From Icerya purchasi (lineage: Eukaryota; Arthropoda; Insecta; Hemiptera; Monophlebidae): a DNA stretch of 64,000 bases. Shown here piece after piece: positions 45,935 through 57,474 of the stretch. The stretch's first letter is position 1. Each line of letters begins with the position of its first letter. The notes beneath the pieces are model-generated. The model saw only the letters and a list, made by a program, of their open reading frames with translations, ran no database searches and was not told the DNA's origin. The stretch lies in NCBI GenBank assembly GCA_039619475.1, contig CM077116.1:6572001-6636000 (forward strand), written 5' to 3'. The translations under genes and the position numbers were made by a program.

Positions 45935-46612
45935 ATCTCTCATCCCGTTCTATTACTATTGACCTTTTGTGAGTTCCTAGTCACTCTGGCATCGAGGGCA
46001 ACGAGTTAGCGGACTTTTTAGCCTGTTCGGCCGCCCGCGATGGTCTTTTATTCTGCAACATTCCTACCTCGGAAATCCTCCTTCTTTCCTCAGCTAATCA
46101 TTCCCGACTACGGTCGGACATCTATCTTCCTCTATTTTTTAATCACGCCTCTCATTATCTTCAAATTCAGCCGGTTCCCTGTTCTCAGCCGTGGTTTCAG
46201 TCCTATTCTTATCAACGCTCCGCAATCATTTCCTTAATCAGACTGCGTATTAATCACTCTCTTCTACCCTCTTCACGTTTTGGTTTTTCCCTGTCCTCTT
46301 CTCCCGATTGTCTCCTTCATAATTTCATCTTTCCTCTCATATGTGATGCAAACCACATCTTCTTTGAATGCCCTGCCCTTGATTCCGAGCGCTCTGTTTT
46401 GTACTCCAAAATCTTGGCACTGGGTCTTCCTGCTCCGTATAATTCTTCCTTTGTCCTTTCCTTTCCATCTCCAGATATAATCCCTGTACTCCAATCTTTC
46501 CTAAGCTCTATTTCTAATCGTCTCTTTATTGAACCCTTTTCTTAATTTCTGTTGTTGTTAAGTCAATGCCGCTGGCGTGCTCCCCCCCGCCAAAAAAAAA
46601 ACAAAAAAAAAA
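45935..46612 (+). pseudogene. LINE 3' end with RNase H tail, copy 3
   Basis: The longest of the four related copies. After a TGG-to-TGA change it reads VPSHSGIEGNELADFLA, the last catalytic block of RNase H with His and Asp intact. It stays in one frame to the stop at 46543-46545 through RINHSLLPSS, C-D-A-N-H-I-F-F-E-C and LGLPAPYNSS to the hydrophobic end. The 3' UTR holds GCCGCTGGCGTGC, also found at 50.96 kb, and an interrupted A tail (46592-46612). The 5' edge at about 45935 is the truncation point. Confidence 0.85.
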
Positions 46613-48844
46613 CCTCCCAGTAATTTTTTTCAAACATCATCTTAATTATAAAAAACGAACAGATAAGAAATTTTGAAATGTCCGTTCTGTAAGCGAAAAT
46701 TTTTGCAACAGTTTTGCAAATATTTAATTAAAAATGTTCTACAATAATCGTTTTAAAAAGAAGTCAGCATATACCAGATCATAATACCGGTCAGTTGCTT
46801 CTTTTTACATTACAGCCGAGAAAAGAATGAGAACTGTTTACAAATTTTTATTTATTAAATTCGTAAATAGTTCGATATTGCACTTTTATTCGCATAATAC
46901 GAAAATTTCAACAAATATACGTTGCTCTGAAACTTAACCGTTATAAACAGGCTAATGAAAAGTGCACGAGGAGTTCAAACCACATAGGTGCAAAAATAAC
47001 GAAAAATGTACGATACAATAAACGAGATTAATGAAACATAAAAACTGAAAATTTCAGTGATTTTTCCGTTCGGACATCACCGGTCTGGTGTACACTGGTG
47101 ATCAATTGGAACAAGTTTTCTGACAAATATCAACAACTACTCTACCTGATGATTTATTCTTACCCTTGCGAGGTCGAATTTTGTGCACGATTTTCGGCCT
47201 ATTCGTATAATTCGTCTTCTAGGTCGTCCGGTGTTTTAGTTATTACTATTCATCATTTTTTAGAATAAAATAAAATAATAAAGAATCCTTTACCATCCTG
47301 TTTGTTAACTATAGAATATAGTAAATTACAACAACTATCAAAATATAACGAACAAATTTTAGAATAAAATAATGGCTTACTTAGAAACGTTTTCGGGCAT
47401 AACCCATCATCAGCTAAAAACACAACTCAATATATGTGATCGGAAATAAATTCTAAATCACACTGAGGTGAACTATTGTGTGTTTTTAGCTAATGACGGA
47501 ATATACCGAAAAACGTTTCTAAGTAAGCAATCATTTTATACTTAAATTTGTTTGTTATATTTGTATTTGTTAAAATAGAATAAAATTATTTGAATATCCC
47601 AGTTTAATTTTATATTTCCCACTGTTCTGAGTATAGATCTCGTTAGGGCATCATCCGTTTATCGCGGATTCCCACATGCGTCAGCATCTACCTGAGTTCC
47701 TTTATCGAATTTTTCAAAACAATTTTAATATTTAGTTTGAAAGTTGAATGAAAATTCTCTAAAAAATAAAAAATAATTACCTAATGAAAGGTAATATACA
47801 TATTTCTGAATAATACATACATAAGAGTATTACGACTACTTTTAAATGTTTTTCATTCAGCACAAATTTGAAATTGCAACAATAATTAAAAACCGAATTA
47901 AATATCCTCGATGTATTTACTACGTGTAACACCACGTTGTTATGCTCATTTAATATGGTTTCTGATTATTGTTGTAATGTAAATTTAGCACCGATGTAAT
48001 AAATAGTAATATTATTTAAAAATAATCGTAATATCCCTTAATGTGTATATTTTTCCGTAAGCATATTATTTTTTAAATCAAATAATAATTTTTTCTTTTT
48101 TGTACGTTTTTATTCAGTTTTTAAAGTAAATCCTAAAGTCGGTACTTTTTTTTTAAAAGAAAATTTTATTTCGAAATTTTTAGAGTAAATATTTTTCAGT
48201 GATACTCGTAGTACGCATTGATTCCGAAGTAATGTTAAAATTTTGTCAATATTGTTGAAAATCTTTTTTTTTTCTTTTATACACCCCCTCCCCCTTGGGC
48301 ATATCAGCAACGGATCTTCGCCCAGAAACGGCACGAGGAAAAAGAATCAGTTAGATGTAAATTATTATCTGAGGGTTTCAGTTTTATTCAAGTCTAAATT
48401 TCCAAAGCAAACCAAAATTGACAGTATTTTAAGTCGCTTGCATTCATGGCCTTTTCGCGTAATACGGGGGGTGTCTAAATTTTTCTTATGCTCCAATGAT
48501 ATTTTTTTTGGATAATTTTTGTCCGGTTACATTAAGCAAGGAAAGTATATCTCTAAGGGGACTTCATTTTTATTGTTATCTGATGACCACAGAGGTGTAT
48601 TCACCGATACTCATCAGTACGCGTATGGGAGACTGCAAAGGTATGGTTTCTAATAAACAAAAGATATCATTAGAGTCAATCCAAAATTGTTAAAAGTTTT
48701 GCGTCGTAATTTTAAAGACACAATATTTCCTTCGGTGATGTGCTCGTAAATGGCGCTAAGGCAATTTTAAATTTGTTTCTTTTTTATTGGCAGTAATTAG
48801 CTTTGTCTGGCTATGTTCAAAATTTGTTTTCTGTCCATCGATAT
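46613..48844. other. Intergenic with one palindrome
   Basis: AT-rich. It contains a palindromic repeat at 47340-47564. No recognised coding sequence, and the frames at 48110-48334 and 48243-48515 are antisense to each other without known motifs. Confidence 0.5.
47340..47564. mobile_element. Palindromic MITE-like element, arms ~85 bp
   Basis: The left arm (47340-47424) contains GCTTACTTAGAAACGTTTTC and CAGCTAAAAACACA. The right arm (47477-47564), complemented, contains GCTTACTTAGAAACGTTTTT and TAGCTAAAAACACA. About 52 bp of unique sequence separates them. Arm identity is around 85% by eye. No coding content. Confidence 0.7.
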
Positions 48845-51800
48845 TATTATTTTTTTTAATATTAATAAAAATTCCTTCATTCCTATTTACGAGATGCTCA
48901 TCTAGTACACACAAAACGTGTGGTAGATCCTGTAGCCCAATGGTCACCGTCTCAAAAACTTGGATTTTAATTTATTTACACGATGAGATCGAGAGCGGAT
49001 GTCAACGTTTCAATCGTCTGATGTCATTGTTGGTTTCCAACAGCTTAACCGCCTCGATTATTACATGCTTCTGTAGACGCCGTTCGTGAATTAATGCGAA
49101 ATCCTTAATAAGTTCCTTAACAAGAGGTACGTCGAGATCTCTGTGTATATTATCATTGCAAGAATAGCGGCATGCATCGACTATTGCTCGCAAGATCACG
49201 TTTTGTCTAGCCTGTATCTTGTTAATATTGAATTTGCTGGCACATGCTCATAATTGAAAGCCATACGTCCATATTGCTTTAATGATTTGTTGATATATTA
49301 GTCGCTTATGGTGGTCCTGAGCGGTGAATCACGACCGACAAGCCAATACAGTTTTTCTTTTGTCTTCATCTTTCTTTGTTTAATCTTTGTCGTAACATGC
49401 ACTTCCCATGTCAAACGCTTACCCAAGTGCATACTAAAGTATTTAGCAGATCTTGCACGTGGAATAGGCTGTTTGTCAAGGTATTCACGATACTGTGAAT
49501 CGGTATGTCTATATGTAAACATGACATGAACGGAATTTTGTTCATTAAACTTTATCTCCCAGGTTAGCGCCCATTTATAAGTGCAATCGAGAGAAGTCTG
49601 CAATTTAGCCGTTTCCGCAAGCTGACTCTCACTGACTGCAAGTATCGTTGTATCATCTGAAAATGTTGCAGTTGTTGTAGTTTCATCCACTGGCAAATCC
49701 TTTGTATACAGCAGATACAGAAGAGGACCTAGAGCATTCCCCTGCGGTACTCCTCACTGTATACAGTAGAGATTTGATACAATGTTCTGATATGTTTGAC
49801 AAAATTGTTGATCGTCCAGATATGATTCCAGCAGTTGACAAAGATTGCCTGGCAATTCAGCTTGTATTTAACCCCTTGATGCCAAACTTTATCAAACGCT
49901 TGGTCGACATCAAGAAACACAGCGGCACAGTATTTCTTATGTCCAAATGCTTTATTGACAATTGATACAGAGCGATGCATTTGATCAATCGTAGAGTGGA
50001 GTCTCCTAAAATTCAATTGGTGGAGCGGAAGCTCGTCTGCAACTAATGGTAATAGCCGTTTTAGTAGTAACTTCTCATGAAGTTTGTTCCGGCTTGCCTG
50101 GCTTTTTCATTAATCATTTGAGCCGTTTTAAAACATACAAGCACAACATGATGTAGTCGCATACAGGCGTTGAAAATATCTGTTAGCACAACAATGCCGT
50201 TCCTTTATGATTCTTTTAATGCTCTAGCTGAAATTTCATCAACACCTAGAGCTGTTTTCTGATTCATGTTCCTATCTATTTCGCTCGCCACTTCGCGAAC
50301 AGTGAAGAGAATAAGCTGTTTGATCTTCACGGTAAGTAATATTAGTAACTGCTGATCCCATATCAGACTGTACGTTATACGGTTGAAAAACGCGTGATAG
50401 ATACACGAATAGTTTAGCTATATCTTTATCACGTCTTATCCAGCAGCCATTTCCATCCTGTGAGGGAGAGATTCTGACAACTGGTCGTTTTAATCTGCAA
50501 GTTGTCTTTCACAAACTGTATTCTTTGTCGGAAGTAGGACTGAGATGTTTTATATTAGACTCAAATGATTTATTTTTAATTGCTTTTATTAGCTTGCTGA
50601 GTTGATGATTAATGCGGTTGAAGATAGTTTTATCCTAAAGGTTACGTGTGCTATGCCATATACGACGAGCTATTCGCTTTGTCCCCTTCTCCTTTCTGCT
50701 CTCTTCACGCTTCTGAGCCTTCTTGTATTTGTGATTCAAATCACATCCTATTCGAATGTTCAGCACTCTCTAACGAACGCTCTATTCTTTACACCCAACT
50801 TCTAGTTTTGGGTCTTCCTACTCCCTTTAACGCTACCTATATTCTTTCCTTCCCATTGCCTTCAGTTATCTCATTGCTACTGTCCTTTGTCCTCTCCATT
50901 TCTGACCGCCTGGTTATTTAGTTATAACTGTTAATTTTTCATGTTGTTGGGTCAAGGCCGCTGGCGCGCCCAGGGTAGGAAAAAAAAAAAAAGCTTTTCT
51001 TCTCTTGTCAATCTTGAGGCGGGCTTCGAGAGGGTACGATACATCTTGTTTTGTGTTTGTTTTAGGAAGTGGAGTCGCGATTTTAGCGACGTCTCTAATC
51101 ACTTCAATTAACCGATTAAAGCATTCTTCCAGTTCAAGAGTAGTTTTATTGATGCGTTGGCCAGCTCATCACGAAACGTGTCCCACTTAGTATATTTATT
51201 AGTCAGTGTATATTTACTTTCCTTTCGTATTACAGATGTGCTGATAGTAAGTAGAACAGGTGTGTGATTCGAGGTAAGATCTATATAACTTTCGACATCT
51301 ATATAATTACTGAATATGCCTTTCACGGCAAAAAAATCAGCTAGATCTGGTTTTTTACGTTTACCCGCTGGCCAGTATGACGGTTTGCCAGATGTAGTTG
51401 AAGTGCTTTGAGCAGTTCCTTTTCTTTAATATGTGCAGAAATTTCTTTATATGAACGATATTACCCTCATGCCTCATTTTTTACATTAAAATCGCGCCCA
51501 ATTAAAAACTGCATATATTTTTCAAATTATGCCTAGGAGGAGAATATACAGATACAATATTGGAAACTGTACTATTCATATTAATAGTTACGGCTGTAGC
51601 TTGAGCATATTCTTTACAAAATGTAACCTCAGCGAAGTGGCTTACATTCTGCTTTATAATCACTGCTGATTCACCATGTCCTCTCCATCAGGATGAAGAG
51701 TATGTGATAAATCATGTACCCATGTATTTTAGGGCAGTTTTTTATAGTAAAATGTGTTTCTGAGATCAGGGCGATATCGATTTTGTTTTGATTTAGAAAA

Positions 51801-53400
51801 ACCTCGAGCTCCTTAAGACGGACCTTAAAAGGCCATTAGCATTCCGTGTTATAATTCTGAGTACAGAATCTGTCAATTTTTCTTCGTTTGTTTACGAGTA
51901 TTTTTGTTACTCGCCGAGTGCCGTGAAACCTGCTGCGAGGTTTCCAGTTTACTAAATCTCTCAAAAATGCTTTCTAAATTTATGCCCGAGGTTTGCTGAA
52001 GAATTAACAACTTGTACTAAAACAGGCCCAATAGTTAATGTTGGTTTTTGTGTTTTTTGCTTAGGAACAGTTGTTTGCGCAACACATGCGTAAGACATTT
52101 CCTGTTCCACTTTTTTTGATATTTTCTTTTTGTATTGGATGCGTTGCACAGCAGTCATCTTGGGCGATTTGATAGCATGCTCAATGACTTTCTGTATGTT
52201 TCGCTTCCTTGACAATTGGCTGAATGACTGTCAGCGTAATTAGCGCGTACAAATTTAGTGGGATCTTTTAAGCGACAAGCAGTTGAATTATGATTATTCC
52301 CCGCACATTTAAAACATCCGTATGCCCTAAAACAGCTGTTTTTTGTATGATTCCACCGTGGTATTTGAGCACTTTTGCGCGTTTATCTTGACTATGCAAT
52401 ATGTCAAATGTGTAATCCCATATATATATCCTTATTGTTAGGCTCAGGAGCTAAATCTACAAAGAACAGCGAATATGTTTTCCTTTTCCTGTCAATAATT
52501 GTATTATCCTTATGTCTTATTTTAATGGTTTTTATTAGGGTTAACAATGCTCCACGGTTTCATGTCCACCAGCATTTGTCAATTCCCGAGCTATTTCCGT
52601 AGTTTCTGTGGATGGTGGTAATCCACGAATTACTCTGCACGATAAGGTTTTTCATTTTTTAACTGGTACGTACGATAGACTACACCGTGCCATGGGTGTT
52701 GCATTTCTAATTCTTTATTTGTTGCTCTTACTAGGCTAGTAAAAGCTTTAAACGTTTTTCACTTGTCTCAGCGGAAGCCAAGACATCACTGTTATTAAAA
52801 TATTCTCTTCTCGTGCGCATCTATTGTATTTCACTGCTCGCGTTTTTATTCGCACGTGTGGAATTTTATAATAAAAATATTTGATACTTGATTTAAATAT
52901 CACAGCATTTTTGCCAATTTTTTCCTCTACTAGTTTAGAAAAAGTGCTGAACTCTTTTATTCCACCAGCTGTTACCTTTGGCGGTAATTTTTTCCTATCT
53001 GCCGTTTGGCTTAGAGTTTGCTGTTTTATTTCAGTATTAGCTGCTACTTGGTCCATTGAGGAATTTTCATTCAAAGGCTTTTTACATCCCTTTTAATACT
53101 TGTAGTAGCAGAACTTATACTGTGCGATCGCGGTCGCAGTCCTTTTTCTCTCCGTACTTCTCTAATTTGGCTAGTAGATTTTTACTTTTCTCATCCTGCT
53201 GTTTAATAATAGCACGCAGTTTTTCATTTTCATTTGCCGCGACAATCTGCCATTGCTGGTACTGCTGCACTATTACTGGTTAACTTGAGAATCGGAAGTA
53301 TCGATAAGCAGAAAATATAGGATTCACGTAATTGTTCATTTTACATACGACGCTTACAACGTACTAAAAATTGAAGACAAATTAACGTCAAAAATGATAT
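48845..53400 (-). pseudogene. Near full-length Jockey-type LINE, many frameshifts
   Basis: On the minus strand, 5' to 3': ORF1 starts near 53339 and has a coiled, charged N-terminus (53100-53300). The 52748-53074 segment fits the PRE/C2HC-associated gag region. Zinc knuckles follow at 52230-52330 (CFKCAGNNHNSTAC). ORF2 endonuclease lies at about 51340-51800 (GHGESAVIIKQ, VSVYSPPRH). Its linker (51000-51330) reads NHTPVLLTIS and KYTKWDTF. The RT has RPVVRISPSQDGNGCW, MNFRRLHSTIDQ, VFLDVDQAFDKVWHQG and the active site [11 protein letters not shown] near 49640. The end reads IHRDLDVPLVKELI and IRRLKR. At about 4.2 kb without its insert it approaches normal Jockey length. Broken by many stops, and by a plus-strand LINE at 50640-50992. 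The 3' end is placed at a T run near 48850. Confidence 0.85.
50640..50992 (+). pseudogene. LINE 3' end, copy 4, nested in Jockey
   Basis: C-terminal frame 50646-50921 with C-D-S-N-H-I-L-F-E-C and LGLPTPFNA, then a 3' UTR containing GCCGCTGGCGCGCCC and an A run (50980-50992). It sits in the linker between endonuclease and RT of the minus-strand Jockey element, whose frame continues on both sides. It is therefore the younger insertion. Confidence 0.85.
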
Positions 53401-53747
53401 CACGAAAGTATTGTTTACGTTAATTTTCATTTTCAGGTTACACTGATAGTAATAAAATTCGTAGAGCGACTCTACGTAAGTGTTATATTTGCGCGCTTAG
53501 TACGGAAAAGTTATAATAAAACTTTTGTAAAATGTTTTACAGAACAACTTTGTTTACTGATTAAACAAATAATCATTTATTTATATAATCATAGCTACAA
53601 TTTTGTTTCGTCAGTTATTTATTAGCCTATCAAAATTTTAATTGCAATAACCGATTTGTCGTTATAACCGACAAAGGGTAACGCATAATTTTATGGAATC
53701 CTGCTGGATCCAGCAACATTGGTCTCTACAACAAGATTTTCCCCTTA

Positions 53748-53778
<31 letters not shown>

Positions 53779-55345
53779 TTTTTAAATTAAATTTATGTTA
53801 ATGACAATATATATCGGAAATCAATGTCGATGTTTTATAGCGGACTAGAGCAAAATACAGCAACTGTTAGAAGGAGTACGTGAAATCTGTTTGTACGTCG
53901 ACTACGTAAAAAGCCATAATTAGCACCGGTTAGTTTTCAAACGATGAAAAACCGACATCAGGCAATTGTACTTTTTTCACGTGAACTTTGTATAACTAAA
54001 TTAAAGAGTTGAAGCAAGCGAAACTTAACAAATAATAATCAGGTCAACCAAAACAAATTTTTACGAAAATTTGTTGCAGAATAGTGTTTTTTCTTCGACC
54101 ATATACATTATTGACCTGAGATGATCTGCTTGGACTAGCGAAGCGGTAAACAAAATGCTAGAACGGTGATGAAGTCCTGTTTTATTGTCTTCGTTCGCTC
54201 CAGCAGTTTCAGAGAAATTTCCTTCATATTGCTTTTCTGCTCACTGGAGAAAATCATATTGAAAAATATCTTATTTGAAGAAGAAATTTTTACAAATCAA
54301 ACGATTTTATAATTTTCTTTAAACTGGTGCGTCCGATTTTTTCTCTTATTTTTTTTTTTTCGCTCCCCGTTTTGCTAGATGTATTTTAAACGGAGTTATA
54401 TTAAAAATTCCGGAACGCGAATATGACGTTTTTTAGCTTTTTTCCAGCCGTCAGTAGTTTTATTTGCGTCCCGTAAAATATTAGAAAGTCCTTCAAATGA
54501 AATTCGTCTTTTCTGTTCTTATAATATTAAGCCGTACTTTACTCGGCGGCCAGTGTAGCCGTCAGTCATAATGCAACCAATTGTACCGGAATGAAAATTA
54601 ATCGGCGGCGAAATTTTAAGGAAATTCAGTAGCGACTTAAAAGTTTCACTCGCCTTTCTACTGCTCGACTAATTTTGAGTAACTCGGAAAGTCTTAAAAT
54701 TACAACTCTCACTCACTACTTCAATTTCGGCCAATTAATTTTGATCTCTTTTTCACTTCACCTCTTCTACCGCGCTCTCCCATTTCGTTCTCAGACTATT
54801 TCGTTCGAAGCTGCTTTACTCACACTGTTTGGTATGCTTACTATCCACCCTCCTTTTCCGGTTTTTCTCGATTGCTCCTCACGTATAAATCCTTTTTCCG
54901 CATATCCGGTTTGTGTTTAAGTGTACCAACTTCACTTGTGGACTATCCGTTTATCCCTATAGAGTTTCTACCGGGTGTGTCTTAGGCTTTTCCTAGCATT
55001 CTCTTTGTGTCAGTTCTGTCTCTGCGCGTACCCGATCCAGCTTCTAAATTTTCAGTCATCAGTTCGGAACGAAAACGCGCGGTGAGTCGCCCGGATAACA
55101 TCAGTAAAGACGGCGTAAGACAATTTTCGTACGGAACAATTAAAACACAAGAGAAACAGAGCCGATTTACAGACGTGGAATTAGAGTGGATTAAAATAAG
55201 CTTTTAAGAATGTTTAAAAATTTAAATAAGAAAACATTATCCTTTCTCCATATGGAACTGGTTCACGTAATTCAGAAACAAGAGCGGTACAGTTAAATAT
55301 TGAAGTGATTTTTAAAGAATAACGTAAAATTGTGAATAATTTTAA
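53401..55345. other. Intergenic, no recognised gene
   Basis: AT-rich, with a (TA)n plus T run at about 53744-53784. The frame at 54675-54920 and others show no recognisable content. Confidence 0.5.
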
Positions 55346-55870
55346 ATTTAACTTCAGTTGCTGCAGAATAGATGTTGTCGGTGTATTTTAAACGTTCCCC
55401 GCTGGAATAAAATAGATAATGTGCATGACTGGTTACAATTGCCTTATGTAAAAGATTTTATAATTAATACGGCAAAAAATTTTTTTCATGCCTATTCCTA
55501 CCATAGCAATATGCTTATCAGGAATATAGGTGATTATAATTCCGAGCAACTAACCCGGATGTACGTTAAATGTAAGCATCGTCGGATTAAACACAATTTA
55601 CTTAGTGATATCTCTGGGCTGTTGAGTGTAATGTTTTCAATGGTAACAATTGGTTGTAATTTTTGATTATTTTGGGTTTTTTGTTATACTCTTTTTTTTT
55701 GCCCTTTGTATTTTTTTTGTATAGTGTTTATATTTTTGTTAACAATACGTAAATATTCTATTTTATCACTCTAATGTAATGCGATTAAGTCTCTTTCGAG
55801 CTGGTACGCATTTTGTTTATAAATACTGTATTACTGTACTTAGCCAAATATACGTTCTGTTCTGTTCTAA
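55346..55870 (+). pseudogene. Jockey-like LINE C-terminal fragment
   Basis: The frame at 55358-55666 starts LQNRCCRCILNVPRW and continues DWLQLPYVKDFI and KHRRIKHNLLSD. This resembles the C-terminal tail of Jockey-type ORF2 (Q-N-R...I-L...R-W...H-x-D-L-x-x-P-x-V-K), as at 41.27 kb (IPYVKDEI) and 49.13 kb (DVPLVKELI). A T-rich 3' UTR follows to about 55870 with no clear A tail. 5'-truncated to roughly 100 codons. Confidence 0.65.
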
Positions 55871-57356
55871 ATTTAAACAGGAGTAATTTACCAATAGTTC
55901 AGAAATTTATAGTTTTTTATTGTTTTTTTTTTTTTTTTTTTTTTAAATAATTATCTACCGAATCAAATTTATTACAAAGTATTCGCATCGTCGATTTATC
56001 AACGGCGACATTTGATTAAAATTCTGATCCAGTTTCATTTAATTGCTGTTCTTATTTTATAGTATCGGAAAAAGGTTTCATATATTTATTGTCGGATGCT
56101 GACGAAACAATAAACTGAAATCAAATGAACCAACTGAAATGATTCTTATTTTTACTGCCGTGTTCCGTTCTTATCGAGATGCGAGTTAAAACGGTTGTTG
56201 CGGTAACCTTTGGGGAATATTTCGTAGGTGAAATGTAAAAATACTTTCCGCCGAAGACGTCATCGTGAAATTGAAAGATGCAAAAATTCTAACAGAGGCG
56301 ACCGTTTCGAAAATCGATTTAAGTGGAAAACAATTAAAGAAACGAAGCGATCAATCCCCACCCTGATTGCCGCTAATTCGTGCTTTTCCGTTTTCATCGC
56401 GATTTTTTTTTGCTCCGATGACGAATAGAGCATCACTCAACCGGAGGCTATATTATGACCCGGTTTTTTTGTTAATGGCGAATAGTGGCAAAAATTTAAA
56501 ATCTATTCTTAAATTAAAATCCATGTAAGACAACTAATTTTTTTTAAATGTAAACTTTTAAAAATAGGCAAAATATCCATTCCAGATGATTTAAAAAAGC
56601 GAAAAAAGAATACTTTTAGGAAACAACGGGGAAAAAAAGAATTGTATAAAGAATTTATCGGTTAAAAAGAAAAGGCCGGATTTATTTGGCCGTCTTCAAA
56701 GAACCAGGTAAAATCCGTCAACTAAGACTGATAATGAAAGCTGACCTCTTCACTTCTGATACAAGTTCGCCGCTGGAACTGTTAAATTTGCAACGGAGTT
56801 TCTCCGTTGAAATTGACTAGTGACCGTGATTTACGATTAGCGTTGATAGTTTGCTACTTCTTTCGTGATTTAGAATAGTAGCAGTTACGTTAAAATTACT
56901 CTTGACAGTGACGTCATGCCGGTTCACTGCCCGACTCCGTGACGAAAAAGTAGTAGTAAAGTTTTATCGTCGCCATTTTATTGGATTTTGCTGCCCTATA
57001 TAAAAATTCATTCCTTATCGAATTATTATTATCTCTAGAGTCCGTTCGAACATTATTCGGCTTCTGCCAAGTAATCGGATTTGGCCGAAATGAAGCTAAA
57101 AGTTTCATCGGGAAAACCGGTAACTAGCTTAAATATATACTTCTATGTATATATCGCTTTTTAGGTATATCCGTTATCTGAAATAATCATTCAAGCAAAC
57201 AAGTATAAATTACGCTATTATTTTCAGTAAGTACGTCGTTCGATTTCATTCAAAAATTAAGAGAATATTTCGAATTACGCTTAAAAGATATTTCCGCGAA
57301 ACGCGAATACTTCTAAATACTGCGGATCGGGTTGTTAGAACTGCTTTAGAAAATAT

Positions 57357-57474
57357 CGTATTCCTTCGAATTTAAGACGTACAGCCATGTTTTAGGAAAC
57401 GATTTTTGGAAAAAAATAAAACCATCGAATTTAAGACGCATCCTAATTGTGCATTTTAAATTCGAAAGAATACG
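57357..57474. mobile_element. 118-bp palindromic MITE-like element
   Basis: Left CGTATTCCTTCGAATTTAAG, and right, complemented, CGTATTCTTTCGAATTTAAA. A second direct copy of TCGAATTTAAGACG lies inside at 57425-57438. Only about 20 bp of each end pairs well. No coding content. Confidence 0.6.
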
